NCBI GenBank assembly: GCA_903924405.1
Contig: CAIYBH010000340.1
Span: 1 to 48,475 of the forward strand
Source of the DNA: an uncultured Planctomycetaceae bacterium
GTDB lineage: Bacteria > Planctomycetota > Planctomycetia > Planctomycetales > Planctomycetaceae
Reading direction: 5' to 3'
DNA: 48,475 nucleotides
Shown: positions 27,363 through 36,262 of the stretch, piece after piece
Layout of the letters: every line of letters begins with the position of its first letter
Position numbering within the stretch: position 1 is the stretch's first letter
Made by a program: the position numbers and the translations under genes
The notes under the pieces: model-generated
Seen by the model: the letters and a program-made list of their open reading frames with translations, nothing else
Told to the model about the DNA's origin: nothing
Databases searched by the model: none

Positions 27363-27954
27363 AGCAGAGTATTTCTGGCTGATTGACTTCGCCGCAATTG
27401 AGCGGTGCGGCCTTCCGATTTTTGCGGGCAGTGTACAGAATTTCCGGCGGCTTTGTCCCGGGGGAGATTCCGGATTCAGCAATTCATTCTTTTTTCGGGA
27501 ACACGGAACCCGTCGCTTTGCAGCAAAAATCGGGTAATTTACCCCCCGTTTCTCAGAAATCATGAACAACCCGTACACACCTCCCGAAACACTTGCGCCC
27601 TGTGCCAGATCGCCTCCTGGCCTCTCGGGGCGACGCAGAGCCGGGCGAGGACCGCCGTTAACACCAGTCAAAGCCACATTCCGGCCCGACCGACGTACTC
27701 ACCCGGGGCCTGTTGACCGCCCTGAATCACTCTGCGTTTCTGAGGCAGGAAATGCGGGAATTCACTCGCCCGCTTTTCCATGAATCTGATAGACTTGCGG
27801 CGGGATTTGGTGTTCGCCACCTTGTGGACGGCGACAGCCAGATGGGCGGCATGTCAGGACGGAATCAGCGTAAACGAAACCGTCAACACAAAGGAGACTG
27901 ACATCCACTGCTGAACCAGCACGCTCCGTCGTTGGCGCCGTGCTGCGACAAACG
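27363..27954. other. Divergent intergenic region, about 590 bp
   Basis: This lies between the DUF1015 gene (-) and the kinase gene (+). It contains a 73-codon + frame (27562-27783) starting MNNPYTPPETLAP, which resembles the NPYxPP opening common in planctomycete membrane proteins but has no hydrophobic segment after it (see the separate entry). No tRNA, terminator or repeat was found. Confidence 0.4.
27562..27783 (+). pseudogene. Possible remnant with NPYTPPET opening
   Basis: 73 codons. Only the first dozen residues (MNNPYTPPETLAP) look like a planctomycete protein start; the rest is Arg/Pro/Gly-rich, without membrane helices or a fold, and no other frame restores a membrane protein. It may be a decayed gene, a random ORF, or a very short peptide. 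No clear ribosome-binding site precedes 27562. Confidence 0.2.
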
Positions 27955-29376
27955 ATGACAGGACGTTTTGTGGCTTCCGTATACTGCTCAGCCTGCAACT
28001 ATCAATTCAACGCCGACATCAATCGATGTCCCCGGTGCGGAATTGCTGTTTCGCTCAGCGAAGAACTCTGGAAACGCGACACGATCATCGGTAACGCGGC
28101 GGGTGGTCTACCGGAACAGCATTCGACCAGTGTCGAGCTGGATCAGTTGCTGCTGCCCGGACAGATTCTTGATATCTATCAGTGCCAGAAACTGCTGGGC
28201 CGGGGCGGCATGGGGCTGGTCTATCTGGCACGAAATACCAGCCTGCAGCGGCTGTGCGCGTTGAAGATCCTGTCGCCGCGTCGCGTGGAACATGACGAGG
28301 ATTTCGTTCGGCGGTTTGAGAACGAGGGCCGGGCTGCCGCCGCACTGGTGCACTCCAACGTCGTCACCACCCATGCCATCGGCAAGGCAGCCGACTTTCA
28401 CTTTCTGGAGATGGAATACGTCCCCGGCGGCTCTTTGCAGAATGAAATCGACGGTGAAGGTCCGATTGGCCCCATTCGCTCGACATCGATGGCGGTGGGG
28501 ATTGCCAATGGGCTGTCCATGGCCCATCGCCTCGGGATCGTTCACCGGGATCTGAAACCTGACAATGTTCTCGTGACCCCAGGCGGAATTCCGAAGATTT
28601 CTGACTTCGGACTGGCGAAGCGCGTGGTCAGCGATGATCTGGGCACAGCACGACTGGCCGGTACGCCTTACTTCATGGCACCAGAACTTTTTGAAGGCAG
28701 CCCGGCAACCCCCGCCAGTGATGTCTATGCCCTGGGAGTTTGCTATTACCTGATGCTGACCGGACGACTGCCGTTCGAAGGTCGCAACATCCCCGAACTG
28801 ATGCGCACGATCCTCACATCAGAATGCGCCAGTGTACGCCGTCTGGAACCGGAGATTCCGCTGGACGTTGCCGAATGCGTTTCGCTACTGCTGTCCCGCG
28901 ATCTTCGCCAGCGTCCCCGGGATGGCGCAGCAGCCTCCCAGATTCTGCAGGCCGTTCTCGGTTCCACTCGCGATCTGGATGACCTGATGTACGAAGCCTT
29001 CAACGGCATTCCAAACGTCACGTGGGAGGAAACCAGGGACGGTGGTTTTGAAGTCCATATGCAACTGCGGGATCAGCGTGGACAAACCGTCTATATTGAA
29101 AACAGTGAGCATGCCCCGGGTGAACGCCTCCTGCTGATCTACAGTCTGTGCTGTGAAGCCCGATCGTCGTTTTTTGAAGAAGCCCTGCGGCTGAACGCGA
29201 TTGTGCACTACGGCGGAATCTCGATTCGGGATATCGATGGCACACCGTGGTTTGTGATGGTGGACACCTACCCGCGGGCCTCGGTCAACGGAGAAGAAAT
29301 TCGCCGCAGCGCCATCGAACTGGCATCACGAGCCGACTCCATCGAAAATCGACTCACCGGCCGGGATGTCAACTGA
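27955..29376 (+). CDS. Serine/threonine protein kinase with zinc ribbon and chaperone-like C-terminus
   Basis: 473 residues from the ATG at 27955; a GTG at 27940 is an alternative. An N-terminal zinc ribbon YCSACNYQFNADINRCPRCG has four Cys (C11, C14, C25, C28). The Hanks-type kinase domain has GRGGMG (82-87), the catalytic Lys in CALKIL (K104), HRDLKPDN (H197, D199), DFG (D217) and GTPYFMAPE. After the kinase, about 355-473 reads like a YbjN/CesT (type III chaperone-like) domain: YSLCCEARSSFFEEALRLNA, IRDIDGTPWFVMVDTYPRA and EEIRRSAIELASRADSIE. It is probably cytoplasmic with no transmembrane segment. The domain order suggests a kinase regulated by metal or partner binding; the substrate is unknown. 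Confidence 0.92.
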   Translation: MTGRFVASVYCSACNYQFNADINRCPRCGIAVSLSEELWKRDTIIGNAAGGLPEQHSTSVELDQLLLPGQILDIYQCQKLLGRGGMGLVYLARNTSLQRLCALKILSPRRVEHDEDFVRRFENEGRAAAALVHSNVVTTHAIGKAADFHFLEMEYVPGGSLQNEIDGEGPIGPIRSTSMAVGIANGLSMAHRLGIVHRDLKPDNVLVTPGGIPKISDFGLAKRVVSDDLGTARLAGTPYFMAPELFEGSPATPASDVYALGVCYYLMLTGRLPFEGRNIPELMRTILTSECASVRRLEPEIPLDVAECVSLLLSRDLRQRPRDGAAASQILQAVLGSTRDLDDLMYEAFNGIPNVTWEETRDGGFEVHMQLRDQRGQTVYIENSEHAPGERLLLIYSLCCEARSSFFEEALRLNAIVHYGGISIRDIDGTPWFVMVDTYPRASVNGEEIRRSAIELASRADSIENRLTGRDVN

Positions 29377-29502
29377 CTCCTTTGCAAGGGCGACGATCCA
29401 TCTGAGTCGGTATTCTCGCAGCGCGTTTGCGGCAATGCCGTCACCGCCGGCCCCGTGCCACACCGCTGGCGGCATGGTCACGGGAGACGGGTCGCTCAGA
29501 CA

Positions 29503-31410
29503 TTACAGAGCCAGCGCTGACTTCTGGCTGGCCAGCTGCAGCATGAACTCCTGCAGTCGTGCGGCCATTTCGTTGCCATCGGGAGCCAGCCCCGCCTGAA
29601 TCATGGCGTTCGCATGCATCTGGCGACCGCATTCACGAATGAAGGCATGGTTGTCCGTGTTGACCGCCAGATCCGCCAGACGCTGTACCAGCGGAGCCTG
29701 CGGATTGAGTTCCAGAACCATCCGACGCATTTCGAAATCCGGCGCATTCATTCGCAGAATCCGCTGCATCGTGGTGCTCATCGAGCCCTCGGAATTCACA
29801 AGACAGCAGACACTCTCCGTCAGTCGCTCAGAACGACGGACATCCTGCACCTGCTCACCCAGTGACTCCCGAATCAAGCCGATCAGCGTATCCAATCGAG
29901 CCGACGATTCCGGCGATTTGGCCGCCTCGTCCTCCTTTGCCTGTTCCGCCGTTTCGGTCTCGGGAGGAAGTTTCAGGTCGGCCGCATCAATCGAGACGAT
30001 GGCCTTGTCGCGGAAGGTACCAAGAGCCGACAGCACATACTCATCCGCAGGGTCTGTGAGCAACAGCACTTCCAGATTGCGTTTGCGGAATACTTCCAGA
30101 TTCGGATCCCTCAGGACCGCGTTCTGATCCGTGCCGCATGCATAGTAGATCTGCTCCTGGCCCTCGCGCAATCGATCGCAGTAGGTATTCAGCGACACCA
30201 GAGTTGATGTGCCGGTGGATGTGGTGGAGCCGAAACGCAGCAGCGCTGCCACGCGGTCCCGATTGCCGTCGTTGTTCGTTACCCCTTCCCGCAGAATCAC
30301 GCCGAACTCGCGATAGAACCGCTCATAAGTTTCAGCCTGCTCCTCCGCCAGTGTGTCCAGATGATCAAGGACTTTGCGGGTGATGACTTTCTGCATCTTG
30401 CGAAACACCGTGTTGTCCTGCAGCGCTTCACGCGACACATTCAGTGGCAGATCCGCAGAATCCACGATGCCCCTCAGGAATCGCAGATAATCCGGCAGCA
30501 GGTCACGGTTGTCGTTCTGCACCAGAATTCGTCGCGCACACAGGTGCAGACCGTGGTCCGTCCGTCCAAACCCCATACGCTCCAGATTGGCGTCCGGGCA
30601 GTACAGAATGCTGTGAAACTGGAAGGGCGAATCGGCGGCGAGATGCAGGTGCCAGATCGGTTTCTGACCGGGAAAATGCGTCAGATACTCATAGAAACTC
30701 TGATACTGTTCTTCCGTGACGTTGCTCTTCGGCTCCAGCCAGATCGGTGGCTGATCATTGACGTGCTCACCGTCCAGATAAATCGAATGCGGCACAAACG
30801 TCGAGTACTTGCGGATGATGTACTTCAAACGCACAGGCTCGGTGAACTCGTCCATCCCCTCTTTCAGATGCAGACGAATACTGGTGCCCCGCTCCAGGGA
30901 CTCTTCAACAGGACTGATCGAAAAATTCCCGTCCCCGGTCGACTCCCAGCGCCATCCCGCGGAATCCGATGCTGTGCGCGACAACACCTCCACGCGATCC
31001 GCCAGCATGAACGACGAATAAAAGCCGACCCCGAACTGTCCAATCAGCGACAAATCCGCCTGCTGGTCATCCCGTCCTTTGGCCTGCTTCAGAAACTCCA
31101 GCGATCCACTGCGGGCGATCGTTCCGAGATTCGCAATCAATTCCTGCTGCGTCATTCCAATGCCGTTGTCGCGAATCACCAGCACACGCTGCTCTTTGTC
31201 GGGCTCGATCGTGATCCGCAGCTCGCCTTCGACCTGCTGGCCCTGAGTCAGCATCTGATACCGATACTTGTCCAGCGCATCCGATGCGTTGGAGATCAAC
31301 TCGCGAATCGTGATCTCACGATTCTGATACAGCGAATGCGACAGCAACTGAAGCAGTTGTCGGATCTCAGCCTGAAATGTGTACTGCTGCGGGGTCGTCT
31401 CTGTCGTCAT
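29503..31410 (-). CDS. htpG: Chaperone protein HtpG (bacterial Hsp90)
   Basis: 635 residues, typical HtpG length. The GHKL ATP site is complete: ELISNASDALDKYRY, RDNGIGMTQQELIANLGTIARSG and IGQFGVGFYSSFMLADRV. The middle-domain sequence DSADLPLNVSREALQ and the C-terminal dimerisation region are present. It is an ATP-dependent cytoplasmic chaperone, usually stress-induced. Start 31410 with GAGGAC upstream. It is flanked by the kinase (convergent) and a 658-bp spacer. Confidence 0.98.
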   Translation of the reverse strand: MTTETTPQQYTFQAEIRQLLQLLSHSLYQNREITIRELISNASDALDKYRYQMLTQGQQVEGELRITIEPDKEQRVLVIRDNGIGMTQQELIANLGTIARSGSLEFLKQAKGRDDQQADLSLIGQFGVGFYSSFMLADRVEVLSRTASDSAGWRWESTGDGNFSISPVEESLERGTSIRLHLKEGMDEFTEPVRLKYIIRKYSTFVPHSIYLDGEHVNDQPPIWLEPKSNVTEEQYQSFYEYLTHFPGQKPIWHLHLAADSPFQFHSILYCPDANLERMGFGRTDHGLHLCARRILVQNDNRDLLPDYLRFLRGIVDSADLPLNVSREALQDNTVFRKMQKVITRKVLDHLDTLAEEQAETYERFYREFGVILREGVTNNDGNRDRVAALLRFGSTTSTGTSTLVSLNTYCDRLREGQEQIYYACGTDQNAVLRDPNLEVFRKRNLEVLLLTDPADEYVLSALGTFRDKAIVSIDAADLKLPPETETAEQAKEDEAAKSPESSARLDTLIGLIRESLGEQVQDVRRSERLTESVCCLVNSEGSMSTTMQRILRMNAPDFEMRRMVLELNPQAPLVQRLADLAVNTDNHAFIRECGRQMHANAMIQAGLAPDGNEMAARLQEFMLQLASQKSALAL

Positions 31411-32068
31411 AATGTCCTCACACTACTTTTAAGTCGTCCGGAATTTCCAGGGAACAAGCCGCCAGAGACACACCAATTCCGCTGCCTGCCATCAGACCCT
31501 GCCATACGCAGGCTGTTCCGGCACTCACGACAGGAACGGCAGTCTGCCACATTGGCAGCTTGTCGCACAGAGGCTATGAGTTAGCAAATCGTATGCCCTG
31601 CGGACCGTTCCCGGATCGAACGCAGACATTTCCTCTGGGTGGCGTTCACCAGTTCCCGACACAGACCAGCTTCTCCGGCCCGCTGCCCAGCACCCGCTGA
31701 CCGGCACCCGCTGACCAGCACCGAGACGACCAGGCGGCGCCACACGCTCTCCGGAGCTCACGGATCGCGCTCGCATTTGCCCGAAAAACTCCGATGTTTC
31801 GGCCTGCATCGACCCCACCGGGGAAACTGAAGCCAATTTTCACGGAACTCTCCGGATTTTCCCAACTCGTGCTGATTTTGGGGGTAAATTGGTCCACATC
31901 GGGTGGTTGCAGTTCCTGAACATTCGATTTCGGTAAGTGTTGGCGGGGCAGGTGAGCAGCTCAGCCAGCCTTGCAGCACAGTCCTGGTTCTGCAAGCCGG
32001 ACAGTAAGTCTGTCGCCTCGTGGTTCCCCACAATTCGGGTAACTCGACCTTCAGCTCGGACCCTTCCA
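31411..32068. other. Divergent intergenic region, 658 bp, with a short tandem repeat
   Basis: This lies between htpG (-) and the LysM gene (+), so promoters for both should be here; no CIRCE element (heat-shock operator with inverted repeats) could be recognised. A 14-bp unit is repeated three times at 31680-31721. Open frames in this stretch have no protein features. Confidence 0.45.
31680..31721. repeat. 14-bp tandem repeat, three copies
   Basis: Consecutive copies CCGCTGCCCAGCAC (31680), CCGCTGACCGGCAC (31694) and CCGCTGACCAGCAC (31708) differ at two positions. They lie in the spacer upstream of htpG. Confidence 0.85.
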
Positions 32069-32821
32069 ATGAACACAGACCGAAAAATCGGATTTGCCAT
32101 GGGCATCCTGTTGATCGGTTTGGTGGCTGCGCTGTTCTTCCGCAACGAACCTCTGCTGGATCCCGACCAGATCTCCGTCAACAGGGAGCGGGAACTGAAT
32201 CAGCGTCTGCGCGACCGGGATGTCGCCGTCTATCTGACAGATTCTCCTGCCTCGATCCAGGCCACCGCCGCTTCCGCAGACTCCGACGAACCGCAGTGGA
32301 CGCTGCGCGACGTGCTGAACGACATGAATCAGCGCAATCGCAAAGCCCCGGCACCCGTTTCGTCCGCACGCACACAGCCGGCCGACATCGAGAATGACGA
32401 TCTGGAACTGGACGGCTATCGCAGCTGGCGCGGTGCCCGAAACGGCCGTTCCATGGAAGACGAAGGTCTGGCCGCGTCCGAGGAGGAATCAGCTTCCCCG
32501 GAAACCGTCGGCCCCGTGAAACCGGTCCAGCCGGAACTGCCCACCGAGGCGCGTCCACTGCCTCCACTGTACCCCGACTCTGAACCAACACCGGAGAAAC
32601 CCGCCTGGATCCGGGATTCGACAGCGACAGAGTTTGACGAATACATTGTGAAGTATGGCGACACACTGTCGGCGATTGCCGAACGCACACTCGGATCGCG
32701 CGGCAAGTACCTGCTCATTTACGAAGCCAATCGCGACCGCATGAGCAGCCCTGACCGCCTGTCACCGGGAAAACCAATCCGCATCCCTCGCCTGGCCGCA
32801 ACCGCACCGGGAATGAACTGA
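32069..32821 (+). CDS. LysM-domain membrane protein
   Basis: 250 residues from the ATG at 32069; a longer frame back to 31937 is rejected because the membrane anchor starts here. One N-terminal helix (GFAMGILLIGLVAALFF, about 8-24) is followed by a long Pro/Glu/Ser-rich linker and a C-terminal LysM domain (about 190-240): YIVKYGDTLSAIAERTLGSRGKYLLIYEANRD, then LSPGKPIRIP. The protein faces the periplasm. LysM normally binds N-acetylglucosamine polymers; planctomycetes were long thought to lack peptidoglycan, so binding of thin peptidoglycan or another polymer is inference. Confidence 0.92.
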   Translation: MNTDRKIGFAMGILLIGLVAALFFRNEPLLDPDQISVNRERELNQRLRDRDVAVYLTDSPASIQATAASADSDEPQWTLRDVLNDMNQRNRKAPAPVSSARTQPADIENDDLELDGYRSWRGARNGRSMEDEGLAASEEESASPETVGPVKPVQPELPTEARPLPPLYPDSEPTPEKPAWIRDSTATEFDEYIVKYGDTLSAIAERTLGSRGKYLLIYEANRDRMSSPDRLSPGKPIRIPRLAATAPGMN

Positions 32822-32887
32822 GCCCCACGCCAGAGATCTGCCTGAGCCCTCATGGGCGACAGGAAGGCCGTGCGATGCACCTCATGT

Positions 32888-32971
32888 CGCCCCACCGGGG
32901 CTTCGACGCGATTTATTGACGGCATTCCATGGGCTCACGCCCATGGCCACATCCTGTCGCCGCTTCGCGGC
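32888..32971. repeat. Palindromic dispersed-type element (three hairpins)
   Basis: Three inverted repeats lie in a row: GCCCC-ACC-GGGGC at 32888-32900, CCATGGGC-TCAC-GCCCATGG at 32927-32946 and GCCGC-TTC-GCGGC at about 32959-32971. Sequences of this look (CCATGGGCTCACGCCCATGG beside a TTCGCGGCT motif) recur in planctomycete genomes as I remember them; only one copy is in this window. Confidence 0.7.
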
Positions 32972-33012
32972 TGAAGTCATAACCGGCGGCAAATGCGTTG
33001 GTGCGCACGAAA

Positions 33013-33180
33013 TCCGGCTCGGGTGGAACCTCGCCCTCACCAAACAATTCCGGCTCGGGTGGAACCTCGCCCTCCCAAAACAATTCCGGCTCGGGTGGAA
33101 CCTCGCCCTCCCCAAAACAATTCCGGCTCGGATGGAACCTCGCCCTCCCAAACAATTCCGGCTTGGGGGGAACCTCGTCG
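33013..33180. repeat. Five tandem copies of a 36-bp unit
   Basis: Units of 36, 36, 37, 35 and about 24 bp start at 33013, 33049, 33085, 33122 and 33157. The core TCCGGCTCGGGTGGAACCTC is followed by GCCCTC and a variable CCAAAACAAT-like spacer. The fifth copy is degenerate (CTTGGGGGGAACC). Related single copies of the core occur at 48159 and 48359. On the - strand the unit reads as GEVPPEPELF or HPSRN-like peptides, which are not real proteins. Confidence 0.9.
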
Positions 33181-33200
33181 TACAGGACGGCATCGACAGC

Positions 33201-34538
33201 TCACTTCTGTTCGATGCGGTACAGGGCTGTGGCGGTGCGCAGGAAGATTGATTGTCCCGCTGCAGCCGGTGAGGCCATGATGGCGGAGTCGAGCTTGTTG
33301 GTGGCGAGTACTTCAAATTGATCTCCAGCTCGCAACACCGTACACACACCGTCCTGGTTGCAGAAGTACAATCGCCCTTCGGCCGCCAGCGGTGATGCGG
33401 AGTAGTCGCCGGGAAGGCGTTCAAACCAGACTTCATCGCCCGTCTCCGCGTTCAGACAACGCACAATCCCCTTGTCACTGACGAAGTACAACTTCTTGTC
33501 CCACGCGACCAGTGAAGGCTTCTGCGGTATCTGCTTGTCCGACATCCAGCGGATATGCGAACTGGTGACATCACCGGTGCCCGTCATGTTCACCGCCAGC
33601 AGTCGCGACTGCATGTAACTGGTGGCGACATACACCGTGTCGCCTACCACCACCGGGCGAGGAACCGTGGAAAATCCCAGCTTGCCATAACTGGCCTTCC
33701 AGACTTCCTTCCCATCCCGTGCATCGTAGGCATAGACCCAGTTGGCCGCCGGGGAGATCACCAGCGGTCGGTCCTGCAACTCCACCAGCAGCGGTGTGCC
33801 GTAGGCCTTCTGCAGCTCCGGGGTGGGGTCCATTTCTCCCGATCGTTTGGTCTGCCAGGCAATCTCACCCGTCTCCTGTTTCAATGCCGCAATGGACTGA
33901 GAATCGGTGCCGTCGAGGTGCACGATCATTAAGTCTTCCCAAACCACCGGTGAGCTGCCGGGACCGTTCTGATGGTCCAGTTTCAGCCGATCATTTTTCC
34001 AGAGCACCGCTCCCGTTTCCCGATTGACGGCTGCTGTCCCGTAGGTACCAAAATGAAAAAATACTCGATCACGGCAGATGACCGGCGTCGGAGAGGCATA
34101 GCTGTTCAGAGCATGTTTGGGCTCGGGTGTCTCCACGGTAAACAAGGTCACCTGGTGCAGGATGCGTCCGGTATCGCGACTGAGGCACAGGGCTTGGAGG
34201 CTGAGGGTTCCTGCGAGCGACAGCCCCTGCGAATTCTTCACGGCCGCCAGTCGCTGCTGCATTTCGGTTTCCGAAAGCGGTTCGGCAATGGCCGTGGTCA
34301 ACCAGATCTGGTCCCCGGAAATCACGGGCGAAGAATGACCTTCGCCGTGAATGGTCGCCTTCCAGACGACGTTGTCCGTTTCGCTCCACGTCAGTGGCAG
34401 GCCAGTCAACGAGGTGACTCCCTGTCCATCCGGACCTCGAAACTGAGGCCACTCGTCGTCCGCAATCGCGGGGGCAGAAACGCTGAGGAACAGAGCCAGC
34501 ATCAGAATGCGAGCAAAATCCGGAGAAATTGGTGACAT
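33201..34538 (-). CDS. PQQ-type beta-propeller repeat protein (paralogue 2)
   Basis: 445 residues from the start at 34538, chosen because the signal peptide (FARILMLALFLSVSAPAIAD) begins there; a longer frame reaches 34619. DEWPQFRGPDGQGV opens the mature protein, and blades show the DxxTGxxxW pattern (RDTGRILHQ, RETGAVLWKN, ARDGKEVWKAS, AETGDEVWFERL). It aligns by eye with the copy at 24707-25915 (ASPTP, YFVSDxGI, SASP motifs), so the two are paralogues about 8 kb apart. An insertion about 85-115 (ETEMQQRLAAVKNS) is absent from paralogue 1. No catalytic residues were identified; it is likely exported. Confidence 0.92.
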   Translation of the reverse strand: MSPISPDFARILMLALFLSVSAPAIADDEWPQFRGPDGQGVTSLTGLPLTWSETDNVVWKATIHGEGHSSPVISGDQIWLTTAIAEPLSETEMQQRLAAVKNSQGLSLAGTLSLQALCLSRDTGRILHQVTLFTVETPEPKHALNSYASPTPVICRDRVFFHFGTYGTAAVNRETGAVLWKNDRLKLDHQNGPGSSPVVWEDLMIVHLDGTDSQSIAALKQETGEIAWQTKRSGEMDPTPELQKAYGTPLLVELQDRPLVISPAANWVYAYDARDGKEVWKASYGKLGFSTVPRPVVVGDTVYVATSYMQSRLLAVNMTGTGDVTSSHIRWMSDKQIPQKPSLVAWDKKLYFVSDKGIVRCLNAETGDEVWFERLPGDYSASPLAAEGRLYFCNQDGVCTVLRAGDQFEVLATNKLDSAIMASPAAAGQSIFLRTATALYRIEQK

Positions 34539-34668
34539 GATGTGTTTTTCAGAAAAAGGAGAATCCGCAGCAACAGCGATGGATTTTGATGGATCCGGGA
34601 CGCAGAAAATGGCAGGCATTTGAGGCGTGTTGTTGTCGGGTTGGGGTCAATAAGTGTGGTAGGCCAAG

Positions 34669-34700
34669 GGCTCCCCGATCGTATCGGGAAGCCTTTATTT
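34669..34700. terminator. Hairpin between two - strand genes
   Basis: An 11-bp stem GGCTCCCCGAT/ATCGGGAAGCC (34669-34679 and 34683-34693) has one mismatch and a 3-base loop. It is followed on the + strand by TTTATTT; on the - strand the downstream bases are CTTGG, so termination of the upstream Trx/PDZ gene would be weak. It is probably a transcription end signal. Confidence 0.55.
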
Positions 34701-34723
34701 CATCAGTTCGTTGCTCTGCGGGA

Positions 34724-36055
34724 TCATTCCTGCATGGGAAGCTGCAGAGTCTGTCGCTTCCCGGCACGCAGGATGTCCACCGCGACGCGATCACCGGGTT
34801 TCGTCTCCGTCGCGCCGTAACGCAACACGGCCGAATCCGTCAGCAGGTCCGTGCGCTTATCGAAGGAGACAAGAATGTCGCCCGCCTGAAAGCCGGCGTT
34901 CTTCGCTGCCGCATGTGGACCATACTGTCCGACATGTTTGACACGCAGAGCCATGCCTTCGGCCGGGATCCCGTCTTTTCCCCGCAACTCAGATTCCACG
35001 GATTCCAGCAACAGGCCGCCGGTGACCATGCGACGCAATCCCCAGGCACTGACACGCCACGAAATCTCATCCAGATTTCTCCAGCCGGCAGGCAGGGTTA
35101 GACCCAGCTCAAGCGGCTGCCCATCACGTTGAACTCGCGCCAGAATCGGACCACCGGAGGATGAAGTGTTGTGCAGGACCCACTGCACATCCGCGATGGA
35201 CAAAATCGGCTGACCATTCAGCTGCGTGATCCGGTCCCCGGGCCGAAAGTCAGCCGCTGCCGCCAGCGATCGCTCACGCACCTCTTTCACGGTGCCCCGT
35301 TCGTCCGGGTTCAGGATCAGACCAAGAGAACGCGGGTGAGGGTAGGGGTTGAGTACGGTGTCGGGAATCGCTTCGCCCCGACTGCGGTACAGGTCCCGCT
35401 GCGCATCGCCGATCTGATGACAATGAATGCAGCTTTTGGCAACTTCTCCGGTGTAGTTTAACTGGCTGGTGTACTTGTCCTTCAGCGTCGGCATCAGTTC
35501 CGGTCGCGCAAAGGCCGGAGCGGGGCCGGATTTCGCCAGCAAAGAGGCCTTCGACGCCGGGTAGTCGGCATGCAGTTCCAGGGCCCCCTGCAGCGCCAGT
35601 GCCAGCCCTTTCAACGACACATCGCCCACCCATTCCGTGCGGTGACTGCGAGTGCCGAATCGACCGTAGATCGTGCGATCCGCATTCAGCATGAAGACGG
35701 CAAAGGACTGATCCGTGTCAAACTGAAACAGGGACAGATCCAGACCATTTGTGGACACAATTCGTACACAAACAAACTGTTCCAGCAGTGGCCGCAGGAT
35801 GGGGTCCTGGTCGACCAGATCGTCATCCAGTTTCACGCACTCTTCACAGGGAATGCAGCGGAGCACAACCAGCAGCGGTTTTCCGGTGTCCCGAGCTTTG
35901 GTCAGTGCCGCATTAAGGTCGTTGTAGATCCAGAATCCCTCAGACGTCACCTTCTGGCGATCCTCCAGCACCTTCTGGTCCCGGGTTTTCTTCTGTTGCC
36001 CCTGGACCGGACAGGCCAGCAGGAGCAGTGAGAGTGTCAGAAACAGCAGTCGCAT
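34724..36055 (-). CDS. Thioredoxin-like / haem-site / PDZ fusion protein
   Basis: 443 residues with a strong GGAGG ribosome-binding site. The N-terminus is a signal peptide (MRLLFLTLSLLLLACPVQGQ) with a possible lipobox Cys at 15. A thioredoxin-like domain follows with CIPCEEC (C67, C70, C73) and the YGRFGTRSH region. CIHCHQ (C209, C212, H213) is a CxxCH haem-binding motif. Two PDZ-like domains cover about 245-310 (LAAAADFRPGDRITQLNGQPILS) and about 355-440 (AAAKNAGFQAGDILVSF). This joins a disulphide-type, a haem-type and two peptide-binding modules in one exported protein; its partner is unknown. It is separated from the PQQ gene by 185 bp on the same strand. Confidence 0.88.
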   Translation of the reverse strand: MRLLFLTLSLLLLACPVQGQQKKTRDQKVLEDRQKVTSEGFWIYNDLNAALTKARDTGKPLLVVLRCIPCEECVKLDDDLVDQDPILRPLLEQFVCVRIVSTNGLDLSLFQFDTDQSFAVFMLNADRTIYGRFGTRSHRTEWVGDVSLKGLALALQGALELHADYPASKASLLAKSGPAPAFARPELMPTLKDKYTSQLNYTGEVAKSCIHCHQIGDAQRDLYRSRGEAIPDTVLNPYPHPRSLGLILNPDERGTVKEVRERSLAAAADFRPGDRITQLNGQPILSIADVQWVLHNTSSSGGPILARVQRDGQPLELGLTLPAGWRNLDEISWRVSAWGLRRMVTGGLLLESVESELRGKDGIPAEGMALRVKHVGQYGPHAAAKNAGFQAGDILVSFDKRTDLLTDSAVLRYGATETKPGDRVAVDILRAGKRQTLQLPMQE

Positions 36056-36262
36056 ATCAGCCTCCGGAAGACGTGGGGATCCAATGCCGGTTCGCGAAGA
36101 AAATGATAGACGATCCGCTCGTGCGAAGGAACAGTCCCAACAAACGGAGCCTTGGCCTGCAGTTTCAGTTGTGACTGTCGAGACGTCGGTTAGACTCAGA
36201 GTCCAGACTCAGATAATCAGAAAACCCAGGGCACACGACGAAGGGCAGGGGGGAGCCAGGCG

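Larger units (their letters stand above)
32822..33200. other. Repeat-filled spacer, 379 bp
   Basis: No gene is called here. The stretch is dominated by a palindromic element (32888-32971) and five tandem copies of a 36-bp unit (33013-33180), both annotated separately. Confidence 0.8.

Noticed and set aside
30361..31584. 407-codon + strand open frame
   Set aside because: Antisense to htpG; the translation is Gln/Arg/Pro-rich with no domain.
33013..33180. CRISPR-like repeat array
   Set aside because: The repeats are directly tandem with only short variable ends, no unique 25-40 bp spacers and no cas genes.
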